Shown here: positions 33,967 through 44,472 of the stretch, in pieces | Position numbering within the stretch: position 1 is the stretch's first letter | Layout of the letters: each line of letters opens with the position of its first letter | NCBI RefSeq assembly: GCF_945859705.1 | Contig: NC_079136.1 | Span: forward strand, 83,638,867-83,702,866 | Length of the DNA: 64,000 nucleotides | Source: Episyrphus balteatus | Lineage: Eukaryota > Arthropoda > Insecta > Diptera > Syrphidae | Direction of reading: 5' to 3' | Notes under the pieces: model-generated | Told to the model about the DNA's origin: nothing | What the model saw: only the letters and a program-made list of their open reading frames with translations | Databases searched by the model: none | Position numbers and translations under genes: made by a program

Positions 33967-34620
33967 TAAAAATCGTTTTTTTTGTTTTTTTTTTCAATTG
34001 TTCTCAATATTTTCTAAAACAAAAGTATAGTTTTTCCACACAATCTTTAAAAAACGGTTTTAAGCTAAATAATTGCATTCCAAACTTTTCAAAAATCAAA
34101 AATGTTTTCGGTAACTTTTTTGATTAAAAAATAGGCTATTTTTTCAAATTAAATTCGTCAAAAATCCAAAAATTAACTTGCTCAAAAAACATTTTTTAAT
34201 AGATAGAAAACATAACAAAGTAATTTTTATCCAAGTTTTGTTAAAATCCAACTATTTTTGTAAAAGATAAAAATAAAAAATTAAAAAATCGTATTTTTGC
34301 ATTTTGTTCAATATTTTTGAGGTTATAGAAAAAAATTGTTTGAGTAAAAGTTGTAGACATTTATACTACCTACAACTTTTGCATTTGATTTTTTTCGATA
34401 GGACGTCTAATTTTGACAGAAATCGTAAAAAACCATGATTTTTGAGAACCACCCCACTTTTTCGCCCACCCACCCCCTTTCCCCCAATTTATTTTGTGGG
34501 CAATTGATTTTTCCCCTTTCATAAACCATTTATCATAAATTTTCCCACCACCTATATGCTGCTAATAATTTTTTTATTTTCAAAAATTATTGGCACTGGT
34601 CTAACTGTCCATCACTCTTA

Positions 34621-34924
34621 TACCTTTTTTTTTCTTGTGATATTAAGGGGTGATTTTTGGTTATATTCTACAGCAATGATCTATCTGCAAAGATGAACAG
34701 GGCTATAAATTAATATCTGAGCAACCGAAAAAGATATTAAAAATTTTTAAAAACATTTACAAAGAATACAATTTCTTCTAAAAATATAAAAATATAACAC
34801 ATAATAATATGGCTGGATCTTAGACTTATAGTCCAGTGCATTTATAATTTAACGTAGCAGTTTTTACCACCCCCATTTTTATAGAGAATTAGGAGAATAT
34901 CATAACCCTGATTTTTCGCACTCG
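34621..34924. other. AT-rich stretch, nothing recognised
   Basis: No frame, repeat match or inverted repeat was seen in these 300 bases. Confidence 0.4.
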
Positions 34925-35095
34925 TGACATTCACCTTTTGGCCGCCATCTGTGATTTTAGTTTTTATTAAATATCTCGACTTTTGTTCATTCTAGGTTAA
35001 AGTTTGTAGGACAAAAAACGTAGACAATTAAATTTCTCGTCTTTTATGTTCAGAACACTTTTTCGATATTCTGAATATTAAAAAAGTTACAAGCC
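34925..35095 (+). repeat. Dispersed repeat with TTTTGGCCGCCATCT, copy 2
   Basis: This shares with 29591-29755 the blocks TTCACCTTTTGGCCGCCATC, TAGTTTTTATTAAATAT and ACTTTTTCGATATTCTGAAT. Identity is high enough for a fairly recent common source. Confidence 0.65.
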
Positions 35096-36608
35096 GAAAA
35101 AGTAAAAAAACGAACAAAATTAATATTTTTAAGTTTAAAAATACCTAAATATTTTTAAGTTTAAAAATAAAGCAAAAAAATAAAGTCACAGAATTCTATA
35201 ACTTCAAACACATTCAAATAATTTACAATAAGATATCGATCGACAAAAACTTTTTGGTTTTCAATTATTTAAGAATATTGCGGCATCTAATTTGATACAG
35301 TGACTTACAGCACCTCTGTTGAACCGAAACAAAAGTTCGTTTTTTATTAACAAATTATAATTTGCTGTAATTATCAAAATTGAAATGATGAAAACTTTGA
35401 CACCTTTTTCCTCAATTATTTTTAAATCATTCTAATTTACTTTTGACCTATTTAAATATTCTGAATATATTCGACACTATTAAAAACAATTATTAAAAAT
35501 AGCCTTCTATTTTATTTATTCATTTTTTAATAGATAGGTATCGATATCTGAACATTTTACACATTTTAATTCTCATTGTTATTCAAAACGTGTATATTGC
35601 GTTTATTATTAACCTTCAACAGCTGAATTGGTTTTATTGTTGTTTTGCTTTGAAATAAGTTCTGGAATATCAAATAAATACCTGTCTAGACTGTCGAATG
35701 CAAATTTCACGCTCCAAAGGACTCCCTGGTGGGGTATACAAAATGAAAATAGCTCTCCAATATTGCTGAAAGAATTACAAAATGACAATGACAAAGACAA
35801 AGACAATAGAAATTGCTTTCTTGATTTTCAATTAAAATCAAACTTTTTAAACAAAAATATCATAACTCAGACCTCTGCCCACATTAACAACTCTGCTCTA
35901 AGGCATTAGTAAATGGAACAAAGATAATAAGACAAAATATCCGATCCGACCGAGAAGAGGAGGAAACAAAGACCTCTTTTTCCATCACTGACATGGCATG
36001 CGAACGAGAATGTTGATTGATCTCATAATCTAAATGTAAGCACTTCCGGTTGTGCATCCTCATCAGCAGGCATCATTGTGTTATGGCGACGACCATGGCT
36101 ATAAAGTCTTCACTTCACAAGCTGGTGAATCATTGTGCTCGTATAGTCTCACTCAAAAGGATATTTGGACTTCCTCAAATGGGTCAATAAAATAACGATA
36201 CCAGTCGGTGATGTGAACGTGCACGTTGCTGGCAATATACATGGCACATAAATCACAACATTAAGTAAATTGATGTTGCGTTTCCCTAGAGTGTGACAGA
36301 GAGAAAATATTTCAATATAAGATTCTCGAAATGCATAACTTATTCAGTAATATAATACAATACATAGAGAGATACATCAGATGCCTACAAATGTTACAGT
36401 TGAATTTTATTTCGTGAAAGAAGCTTTGTGTTAGATTATTCTTATCTCTTATACACTCCTTATTACAATCATATTATTTAGAAACCTTTTATTGATTGAA
36501 GGTCACTTTTATATAGGTCTTAAATTTTTAAAAACTTATATAAATACATAAATTGTTCTTTTTTCATACTGCTGACACTTCTTTTTGGAATGTAGAAATA
36601 AACCTGTG
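35096..36608. other. Unassigned; less AT-rich block at about 35880-36300
   Basis: After an AT-rich part, about 35880-36300 is noticeably less AT-rich and unmatched elsewhere in the window. Short frames on both strands (for example 35628-35909 plus and 35806-35609 minus) overlap and show no domain. It could be single-copy regulatory or exonic sequence, but I cannot support a gene. Confidence 0.25.
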
Positions 36609-37395
36609 CACAGTGGGTCACCTCCCATACAAAGTGCGGTCAAAAATATAATGACCATTTTTTTTAAATGAAACACCTGTATTATCATTTTATATGATTT
36701 ATTATTGCAAAAAAAATGCATCAAGTCAGTTTTTTAAAATTTTGGTTATTTTCAAGAAAAATAACCTTACCCTCTAAGTTCATTCTTTTATAAAAATAAT
36801 AGTGCCAAAAAGGAATTTTTTTAGTTTTACGTTGTACCTAATTTTTTTTATTCCGTGTATCGTCATTTAAACTCGTATTACTCGAAAAGGGGAAAAAAGG
36901 GGAAAAAACGGCGCTATTATTTCGAAAGGTAGGACGGTATTCTTCATTTGAGAACTTAAATTGTAGAGAGCACTCGAAGGCAAACCAACTAAATCTCTAA
37001 TTTAATGAAAATTGAGCTAAATAAAAATGGTTAAAATTGCTTGGCTAACGAGCGCCATTACAATTAGCCTTAATGTTATTTAACAATATAATTTATGTTT
37101 TTAGAAAGTATTAACCTTCTCGTTTAATATCCATAACAATTTAATACTGTTAACAATTTTTAACACCCGCTATCACTGTCGCAAGTTCACACCTTATAAC
37201 TGCAGCGATTAAAAAACTGTACCTTTTTTTATATACCGACTTTGAATGGCTATTAAGAAATGAAAAAAAAGGTTAACCGTCAAATTTTTTTTGGTTTTGG
37301 TTCGATGGGAGATTGTAGAACGTTGTTTAATCATTGGATTTTAAAAAATTGACATTTACTTTTTTTATTTTTGACCTATGGCGGGACCCACTGTG
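36609..37395. mobile_element. Non-autonomous Transib-like element with CACAGTG ends
   Basis: The element begins CACAGTGGGTCACC and ends GGGACCCACTGTG. The five bases CTGTG occur directly before it (36604-36608) and directly after it (37396-37400), a perfect duplication. Transib transposons, the relatives of RAG1, make 5-bp duplications and have ends starting CAC(A/T)(A/G)TG, and CACAGTG is the consensus heptamer of recombination signal sequences. A second conserved word, TCAAAAATA, follows the heptamer after 24 bp at the left end and 14 bp at the right end. The 787-bp interior is AT-rich with no transposase. The superfamily call rests on termini and duplication length only. Confidence 0.78.
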
Positions 37396-37441
37396 CTGTG
37401 GTTCTACAGTAACTCTCTATCTGCAAAGTTAATACCCTTTA

Positions 37442-37638
37442 GGCTAGGCGCACACATGCGATTTTGGTCGCGCGATTATTCAGTCGCAAAAATGGATCAC
37501 AAGGATTTCAATGGCTGTGAACACACATGCTTTCCGCGATTAAAAATTTGAAAATTGTGTTTACAGTCATTGAAATTGTTGTCATCTAATTTGCGACTGA
37601 ATAATCGCGCGATCAAAATCGCATGTGTGCGCCTAGCC
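37442..37638. mobile_element. 197-bp Harbinger-like MITE
   Basis: The element is almost a complete hairpin: GGCTAGGCGCACACATGCGA at the left end and the exact complement at the right end. The inner blocks GCGCGATTATTCAGTCGC and CAATGGCTGTGAACAC pair with their partners. TTA flanks both ends (37439-37441 and 37639-37641), the typical PIF/Harbinger duplication. The arms are less AT-rich than the surroundings and rich in CpG. The match between arms is high, suggesting a fairly young copy. Confidence 0.88.
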
Positions 37639-37641
37639 TTA

Positions 37642-38145
37642 GCGATGATTTAAGAAAACGCTTACTTTGGTATGCCTTTACTCATGTCAATGTTAATAAC
37701 TCCGTTAGTACTTATGATTAAACCTTCATTAATATCTTGATTTTTAGAAAAAATGCTATTCTTTGTAATTGCATTTAAAAAATGTTAATATCTTAATATC
37801 TTCTTTTATTGCTCAGATGTTAATTTTTAAAGAGAATTATTATTTTCTTACCCATGATAATTTTTGACTCTGGGCCAATTTTCTTTGATAAATGTATGAT
37901 AAACATAGTGTTTTATAAATTTATTCTACTGAAGAAAACAATAATGAACAAAAAAGATGTTAACAAGTTTGCCAGACAACTCATAGTTTTTATGATATTT
38001 TTTTTTTTTTTTTTTGTTTTAGTTAATTTCTGCTTAAGACCTAGTTACAACAATTATTTAAAAAGTGCTCCTTGATTTTGAGTGCTTGATAAAGCCCATT
38101 TTTTTTTTTTTTTTATTTTAATTTATTCTATCTATTGTCCCTTTT
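37642..38145. other. AT-rich stretch with long T runs
   Basis: Contains T runs near 37998-38014 and 38098-38115. The frames here are Phe/Leu/Lys rich and not credible. No repeat match. Confidence 0.4.
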
Positions 38146-38149
38146 TTAA

Positions 38150-38460
38150 TGATGGTTCAGAAACAGTCTTCTTGTTCTACAAAAAAAAAAAATGCAAAAA
38201 AAATTTGTACGTTTTGAGAATGATTTATTATTTTAAAAAGCTGCCTCTATTTTTGTTTGTAGTTTTGTTCTGAAAACCCCTGTTTTGTTGAATTCAAATT
38301 GTAATATTTCGCGATATAACTGCAACTTTGGAAACTTTTATACTTGTTTTTAAAACTGCAATAAAAGGGCAACTTTTTAAAATAATCTAACATTCTCACA
38401 CCGTACAAATTTTGTTTGCATTTTTTTTTGTAGAACAAGAAGATTGTATCTGAATATCAT
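38150..38460. repeat. Inverted repeat, ~95-bp arms
   Basis: AGTCTTCTTGTTCTACAAAA at 38166 and the following GAGAATGATTTATTATTTTA region are mirrored at about 38360-38450 (TAAAATAATCTAACATTCTC and TTTTTTTGTAGAACAAGAAG). The spacer is about 100 bp. Frames on both strands read the same peptide-like arms. The right side abuts the AAAGGGTGTTTTTT repeat, so the two may be parts of one element. Confidence 0.6.
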
Positions 38461-38720
38461 GGTTAAAAGGGTGTTTTTTTTTAGTGAAAACAAAAATGAT
38501 GGGTCACTCTAATGAAATTTGGTGATAACGTTGAATTTGACATAGAAAGCAACAATAAAGAGTTTTTATAAAAAAAAATTTAGGTGAAAGGTGTTTTTTT
38601 TCGAAGATACAATAAAATCTGTAATTGGTCCCTAAAAGCCAATGATTCAATTTGTTTTTGGTTTTGATGACAAATTGAACGTTTATACTTAAGTTCTTAG
38701 ACGATTTACACGAATTATTG
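38460..38720 (+). repeat. AAAGGGTGTTTTTT dispersed repeat, copy 1
   Basis: AAAAGGGTGTTTTTTTTTAG, GATGGGTCACTCTAATGAAA, ATAACGTTGAATTTG and TTAGGTGAAAGGTG follow in the same order at 44095-44340. Same orientation. Element type unknown. Confidence 0.65.
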
Positions 38721-40312
38721 CTTATTAAGGCTCCATTTTTTCGAACGCCCATCACTGTCCTTTAAGCAAATTAATAACTATTGAAGTTGTATGTACCTAC
38801 TCAAAAAATACTTTGCTTTTCTTTCTTTTGCTTTCTAGAATACACAACAAACAAAAACTCAACTGACAGATTCCTTGTTTTCAGATTCAAATAAAAAATT
38901 TAAAAAAAAGCAGTTTTAAAAAATTTAAATCTTCAATAAAATTTAATCTTTTCGTTTTCGTTTTTTCGTTTCGTATCCGGACTTCAAAAGAAAAAGTGTA
39001 ACACCATTATTTCCAAAATCTTTACCACGCAAAATAAAGCATTGGTACTAACAAAGTTTGCATCAGGTCAATTATTCCGTTTCATCCAGTATCGAGTATG
39101 CGTCGAAAAGCTTAGTGTTCCAACGTAACCACATTAAGCCAAACAAAAATAAAATCCATGCCATAGCTATTTTCCATCTTGAACAAATTTGTGTTCCAGG
39201 ACTTAAGGTTTATACAACAACGCACGGCCTTTTCTCTTATGTATGTTTTTGTTTCTCAAAATTTATTTTAGACATTATAGGTAGAAGTTGCTGGTGCTGA
39301 AGCTGAAGCTGAAGCTGGTTCTCCTTTCAAAATACGAAAGCTATACAAACATATATCCGAATTTATACCCATGCACTAAAGATCAATTGAAATCCTTATT
39401 TATTGGGTTGAAACTATCAAAGTTGTTGCTGCGACTATACTGATGGTGGTCCTACTTTCTGCTGCTGATGCTGCTTCTACTGATGCCGATACTGATGCTA
39501 AGATGCAACTGCACAGGTAAAGGTAGGGTATACGGTATACCCTACAATAATTACATTGTTTTCAGTCAGCAGCGTCCCCCTTTTAAATGTATGGTTCGAT
39601 GAGCTCACATGTTCCTTGTTATGTACCTATGGAAAATCCTCAAGGATTTAAAAGTATTACTAGATACATTGAACGTAAAGTAGTATTAGGCCAATATCTA
39701 TACCGGAAAAGGAATTGAAATCCAGAAAACATAACACCGGATGCTATATGGTCGTCGGTCGTTGTGTTTTACTATATAGGTACACTATATTGTGTTGTGT
39801 GTGTCCTTTCATCGTTCGAAGGATTTCAATAGCAAAGTTTACAATTTATATTGCAAACAATTTCACAGGACGTTGCCAAAGCAACAACAACAAACGCAGT
39901 ATAAAGAGTTTTCTAACGGATATGAAGGAGGTTTCGCAATTTGTTTCAGCCAGGGAACAAATAATAATAATCGGGTTGAAATACTTTCAGCTCATTGGAC
40001 ACACAATAAACTTGATGCAAAAGGGGTAGAATGTATCAGTTTTCTATATCGTTTTCTTTTTTTTTATAGAGATTGTCTTTATTTATAAGTTCATTCTATA
40101 GAGATGTTTTGCTGCAGTCGAATAAGTAAAAGTTTATTAGACCGAAACATATTTTGAAATTATTTACGATATTTCAGAACTTTGAATTTCGAACTGAGTT
40201 CATTTAAAACAATGTGTTTTTGGTATAAATTTTGAAGTTAAATTAAACAGGTTAAGTAAATGCCTTTAAAAATCTAGTTTCTAGACTGGACTTAAGAGAC
40301 TCTGATTTTTTT
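38721..40312. other. Unassigned, with short trinucleotide-rich patches
   Basis: GCTGAA repeats occur at about 39295-39318, and imperfect CTGCTGATG/TGATGC runs at 39450-39505. GGGTATAC and GTATACCC form a short palindrome near 39526-39543. Frames such as 39058-39300 and 39715-40029 have no recognisable product. The moderately complex sequence without repeat partners could be single-copy DNA. Confidence 0.25.
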
Positions 40313-40531
40313 TTATTTGTTTTGCGATTTCAGGGTATCATTGTGGGAAAGGTCTTCAGAAGTCGTTAAAGAACGGTGGCATATGCTTGCATAAGCTTGG
40401 CTAAGCTCGACTGGTTGGTGTGGTTCTTGTTCTTCACGAAGCTTGTAAAACTCTTTCTTGCCCTCTTTGCCTAAGAAAGAGACGAGCATGTATTCTTTGA
40501 ATTTGATTGTGTTCTCCATGGTTTTCAACAC
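40313..40531 (-). CDS. Unidentified 72-codon frame, possible coding relic
   Basis: I do not recognise this product. The predicted peptide is acidic-basic mixed, with a Lys/Glu-rich middle (GKEGKKEFYKLREEQEPHQP) and a Ser/Thr-rich tail, and lacks the homopolymer-driven Phe/Lys bias of most frames in the window. An internal Met six codons in (MENTIKFKEY) is an alternative start. The less AT-rich DNA is confined to roughly the frame itself. There is no partner frame, poly-A signal or splice evidence. It could be an exon fragment, a gag-like remnant or chance. Weak call. Confidence 0.22.
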   Translation of the reverse strand: MLKTMENTIKFKEYMLVSFLGKEGKKEFYKLREEQEPHQPVELSQAYASICHRSLTTSEDLSHNDTLKSQNK

Positions 40532-40714
40532 TTTATAAAATTTTCGTGAATTTTACCTCTCTTGTAACCTAGCGAAATTATTTCTATATGAAATATTTCT
40601 CTGACATGACGCATGAATATCTAGAATCCACTCCGAACTATAAGGTGCTAGAAATGCCAGGCTTATTGGTCAGAAAAACGTTGCAGTACAATAATTGTGC
40701 TGCCGACTTCAGAC

Positions 40715-40936
40715 TTATACAGAATAATCAGCCCTATCGAGGTATCCGTTCGGAGAAATTTTTTTTCCGATTTGTTCGAAATCGGAGAATTTTCTATGGA
40801 GGTATTTGTTCCGATTGAAATATCGGAGAATCTTCCGATGAAACATGACGCCCATCAATGCATTGCGATGAAGTGTGTTCAGCAAAGACTTTTTGACATT
40901 TGTGCTTTGAATTTCATCGAAAATTCTCCGACACAA
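40715..40936. repeat. Loose inverted repeat with TCGGAGAATTTTC words
   Basis: AATCGGAGAATTTTCTATGG near 40782 and ATATCGGAGAATCTTCC near 40820 face GAAAATTCTCCGAC at 40919. The arrangement could be a decayed MITE or local duplications. Overlapping frames on both strands here are probably shadows of it. Confidence 0.3.
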
Positions 40937-41394
40937 AATAGTTGCTTAATATTTTCAGAAAAGTTGAATTTCACAGACAAAAAAATATAAAAAATAAACG
41001 TGTGTTGCCAAAAGTATTTTCAGAGATTGAGCCCACGATATGTCTGGTGTATTCGAAAAAAAAAAAAGTTTTTAACGTTGCTTTGATAGATTTTTGAGCG
41101 TTGTTTTTTAGTTGAAGCAGCGGTGATCTTTTGAAATATTGATTATCGACAGAACTTAGTTCTTCAGGGCTTGACTTCATAAAAATATTAGTCTAATTTT
41201 AGGGAATTTACTAATATATTTTCAAAATTCTACTAAAAAAATTTGAAAATACTAGTAAATTCGCCAATAACACTTTTTTATGTTTTATGAAATTTCTTAA
41301 CTGATTTTTACTAATTTGGTATCGCTGATTTCAAATCTGCCCTCAGTTTTTTTCTAGCAGCTCTAGTTTGGGTGATACAGAGATACTTAAAATG

Positions 41395-41880
41395 TAGAAA
41401 AAATCGATTATTGAGATTTTTAAAATGTAATTATCTGGAAAACGTGAGCTGATAGAAAAATTTGATTAATTAATATTCGAGTTTATCCAACCCAAAAATT
41501 TTGATTAAGAAAAATATTATTTCGTTCCTGAAACAAAACCACCGTAAGCTATGGAAATGTTTAAAAAGTACACAGCAAAAAAATCGATTATCGAGATTTT
41601 ATAACAAGAATATCTCAAAAACACAAGCTGATAGAAAAATTTTTATTTCGGATTCGAGTTCAGCAAACCCAAAACTCTTACATAGGTAGTAAACTATTGT
41701 TTTTATCCTGAAACAAAACAACTGTCAGCTACGAAAATGCATAAAAAAAGGGAGGAAGAAATCGGTTACTGAGATTTTAAAACGGGAATATCTCGAAAAC
41801 GCGAGCTGAAAGAAAATTTTTAACTTTTAATTCGAGTTCAGCACCCTAAAAACCTTCAGAAAAGTTAATTAAATTTAGTA
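41395..41880. repeat. Three tandem units of ~179 bp
   Basis: A unit with AAATCGATTATTGAGATTTT, then ATATCTC..AAAACRCRAGCTGATAGAAAAATTT-like sequence, then TTCGAGTTCAGCA and CCTGAAACAAAAC is repeated three times, with anchors at 41401, 41580 and 41759. The units are diverged. The words GATTCGAGTTCAGC relate it to the dispersed TGACTTCGGATTC family at 4.2, 11.2 and 32.6 kb. Confidence 0.65.
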
Positions 41881-43669
41881 AAGCAAAACCCTTGTTGCCT
41901 AGTGTAATTATACAACTGGTTGGTTGGTGGAAGAACTAACTAAGATAATATTTTTTGTTTCCTTTTAAAATCTTTTTTTTTTTTTATTCGGAAAGTTCTT
42001 AACCTTCCGATGACAACAGGATGCTATACCACTTCATACTTGAAATGGTCGGAAAAACACAAAAAGTTTGGATATACCTTGTAGTTTCAAACATGTAATT
42101 CAAGTGCGTGAATTCCTTTCTTTAAAATTGACCTTGGAACTTTTGTGAGTCTGTCTCAGTACTTAGTATCGATTTTGGTTTGATTTTATAAAACACCTTT
42201 AATATTGGTAAAACAAATATGTTTTTGTAAATTAAACGCTAATCGAATAAGTTATACATATAGACATTGTTTGGATGTTCAATTTTAACCACAATGTTTT
42301 TACCACAAACCACAAATACTCAAACCCATATTCACTAATTGGTAATGAAACGATAACGATTTCCATTTGCAAACCAAACGATTTTATTAACATGAATACT
42401 GTGGTAAATGGTTTATATTATTTTTTTTATAAATACAGAAATAAAAGATGTCCTCATTAAAGACAAACAATAAGGATATTATATTATGTTCTTCTGCGTA
42501 ATAAATTAATATTATTCTTTGATAATGTATCTCCCATTGCAACTTGATATCCACACTTTAAGTAATAATATTTAAACAACATAATGAATTAAAAAAATAT
42601 GAAAATAAATCTAATAAAAGAATAAAAATAGCAAAGATAATAACTATGAAAAAGGATCACATTCCACGTGATGATGATGAGGAAGAGAATCCTTACTACG
42701 TGTTTTGAATGCATTATTATTACTCACCAACACTGACGCCAAACTCTGCCTGCAACAATTTTTTTTTTTTTTTTTTTTTATGTCCAAGGATTTTCCTTTT
42801 TGCCACAATAACAATACGTCCTACAGTTCATCCTTCTATGTCGTTGTCATCCAGAGGCATCTTACTCTTCTTTTTAATATTATGAAATTCAAGGATAATT
42901 ATTTTTTTTTTCTCTTTCAATTTTTAATTAATGTCCTTTGCTTGGACAATAGCCAACATTTTAATTAGATTAGAAATCCTTTTGCAAAGCTCAATTTCAT
43001 TGGTGTTTTTCTTTCGAGTGGTTAGGTAGTTGGTGCGAAATGCGAAACGCACAACAACAATTTATTTATAGCATTCTGGTTATAAATTTTTATACACGTA
43101 TTTTATGTATAGACTTTTAACACAAAACAAAATTGTTTTCTTTATTGAAGTGGAAAAATGTATTAACAAAAAAAAAAAATCACTTTAAAAGGATGTTTCC
43201 AAGCAGGTCTGATATCACTTCAGGATCATTTAAAACGTCTGACTTTGATGACATTTCGTTTTATGTCAATGGCTAGGATAGGAAGAGAACATCAACCCCA
43301 CATAATTTTACGACGACAAGATCGGTCTCACCAATACAACAAAGCAAATTATCATCTCAAAATCGAATGTGTTTTTCAAGTTCTTATCAAGTTCTTATCA
43401 AGTAGATTCACCTCACAGGATTGTGTAGTCGATAGGCAAAAAATCCCTAAAAAGGACTTTTTGGTTAAAAAGTAACCAAAACTCTTATGAAATATTTATT
43501 ATATTTATATACATATTTTGAATTTGTTTTGTTTCGTATTAAATTTGCATTTGTTTAATTTTTATTTTTCTAATCTTGTAAAATAAACAAATTAATACAG
43601 GTAAAATAGTAGTACAAAAAATTAATTATTACCCTCATAAAACTTAACAAAACAAAATATTGAGTGAAT
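41881..43669. other. AT-rich stretch, no recognised gene
   Basis: No credible frame or element boundary. A GATGATGATGAGGAAGA patch lies at 42670 and a T run at about 42760-42779. A stretch around 43500-43600 resembles 47100-47180 (GTTTTGTATTAAATTYG, TTTGTTTAATTTTTATTTTT-like), perhaps a short old repeat. Confidence 0.35.
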
Positions 43670-44460
43670 GGGTGTTTTTTTTTTTTAAGAAATTATGAAA
43701 TTCAGAATAAGTTCTACAAATACTAGGACAAAAATAATACCCCAATAAAAATTGGTAGAAATATTTCATTTATAACAGAAACCAGTTATCTAAGCATTCT
43801 TTAAAAAAATTTAAATTGAAAGGTGTTTTTTGGGAAATAAGGAAAATGCGCAATAATCCTGATATAGGCTACGAAATTTATTAAAGATTTAGAAAAGACA
43901 ATATTTCCATTTGAAATTACGAAATAAATGAGTCTGTACATTTTTTTCACATGAAAGGGTGTTTTTTTAGGTGTAGAGAAAATTGGGTATATTGGAAAAA
44001 ATAAGTAATAATAGTAGTACCCCATTGAAATTCAACAATTATGCTACTTTTGAGATTAGAAACAAGAAACTTAAGTGTCTATAAGAAAATCATGGCTAAA
44101 AGGGTGTTTTTTGAGTGAAACAAATTGATGGGTCACCCTAATGATATTTAGTAAAAACGTTGAATTTGGGAAAGGAACTAAAAATAAAGAGTTTTCATTA
44201 AAAAAATTTAGGTGAAAGGGTGTTTTTTTTAGAGGAGACAGTAAAATCTGCAGTTGGCCTCAAAAAGATAATGATTCATTTTATTTTTTTTTTTATGACA
44301 AATTGAATGATTATACTTAATACACGAATAATTGGATTTTTGGGACCAATGACAGATTTTAATGTCTCTCGAAAAAACACCCCTTCAGCCAAATTCTTTT
44401 TATGAAAATACTTTGATCTTGCTTGCTATCCCAAATGCAACCAAAACTGTAATAAAACAT
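43670..44460. repeat. Degenerate tandem of the AAAGGGTGTTTTTT repeat
   Basis: GGGTGTTTTTT recurs at about 43672, 43823, 43958, 44100 and 44217, with spacings of 117-151 bp. A reversed copy (AAAAAACACCCCTTC, 44374) follows and is the reverse complement of about 44170-44330, making a local foldback. The part 44095-44340 matches 38460-38720 in the same order. Frames here are not credible. Confidence 0.6.
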
Positions 44461-44472
44461 TCATTTTATTTA

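Larger units (their letters stand above)
32558..34620. repeat. Palindromic repeat family, half copy with insertion
   Basis: The copy starts at the point corresponding to the fold centre of 10775-12160 (CCTTGTTCGATTTCACTAGT) and runs through TTTTTCTAATGGTTTTTTGT, the TCGAAAAATC-type arm, CTACAACTTTTGCATT and a C-rich patch to TTGGCACTGGT near 34605. It lacks the other half of the palindrome. It is interrupted at 32877-33966 by a TA-flanked element; rejoining the flanks restores continuity with the full copy at about 11570. Confidence 0.75.
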
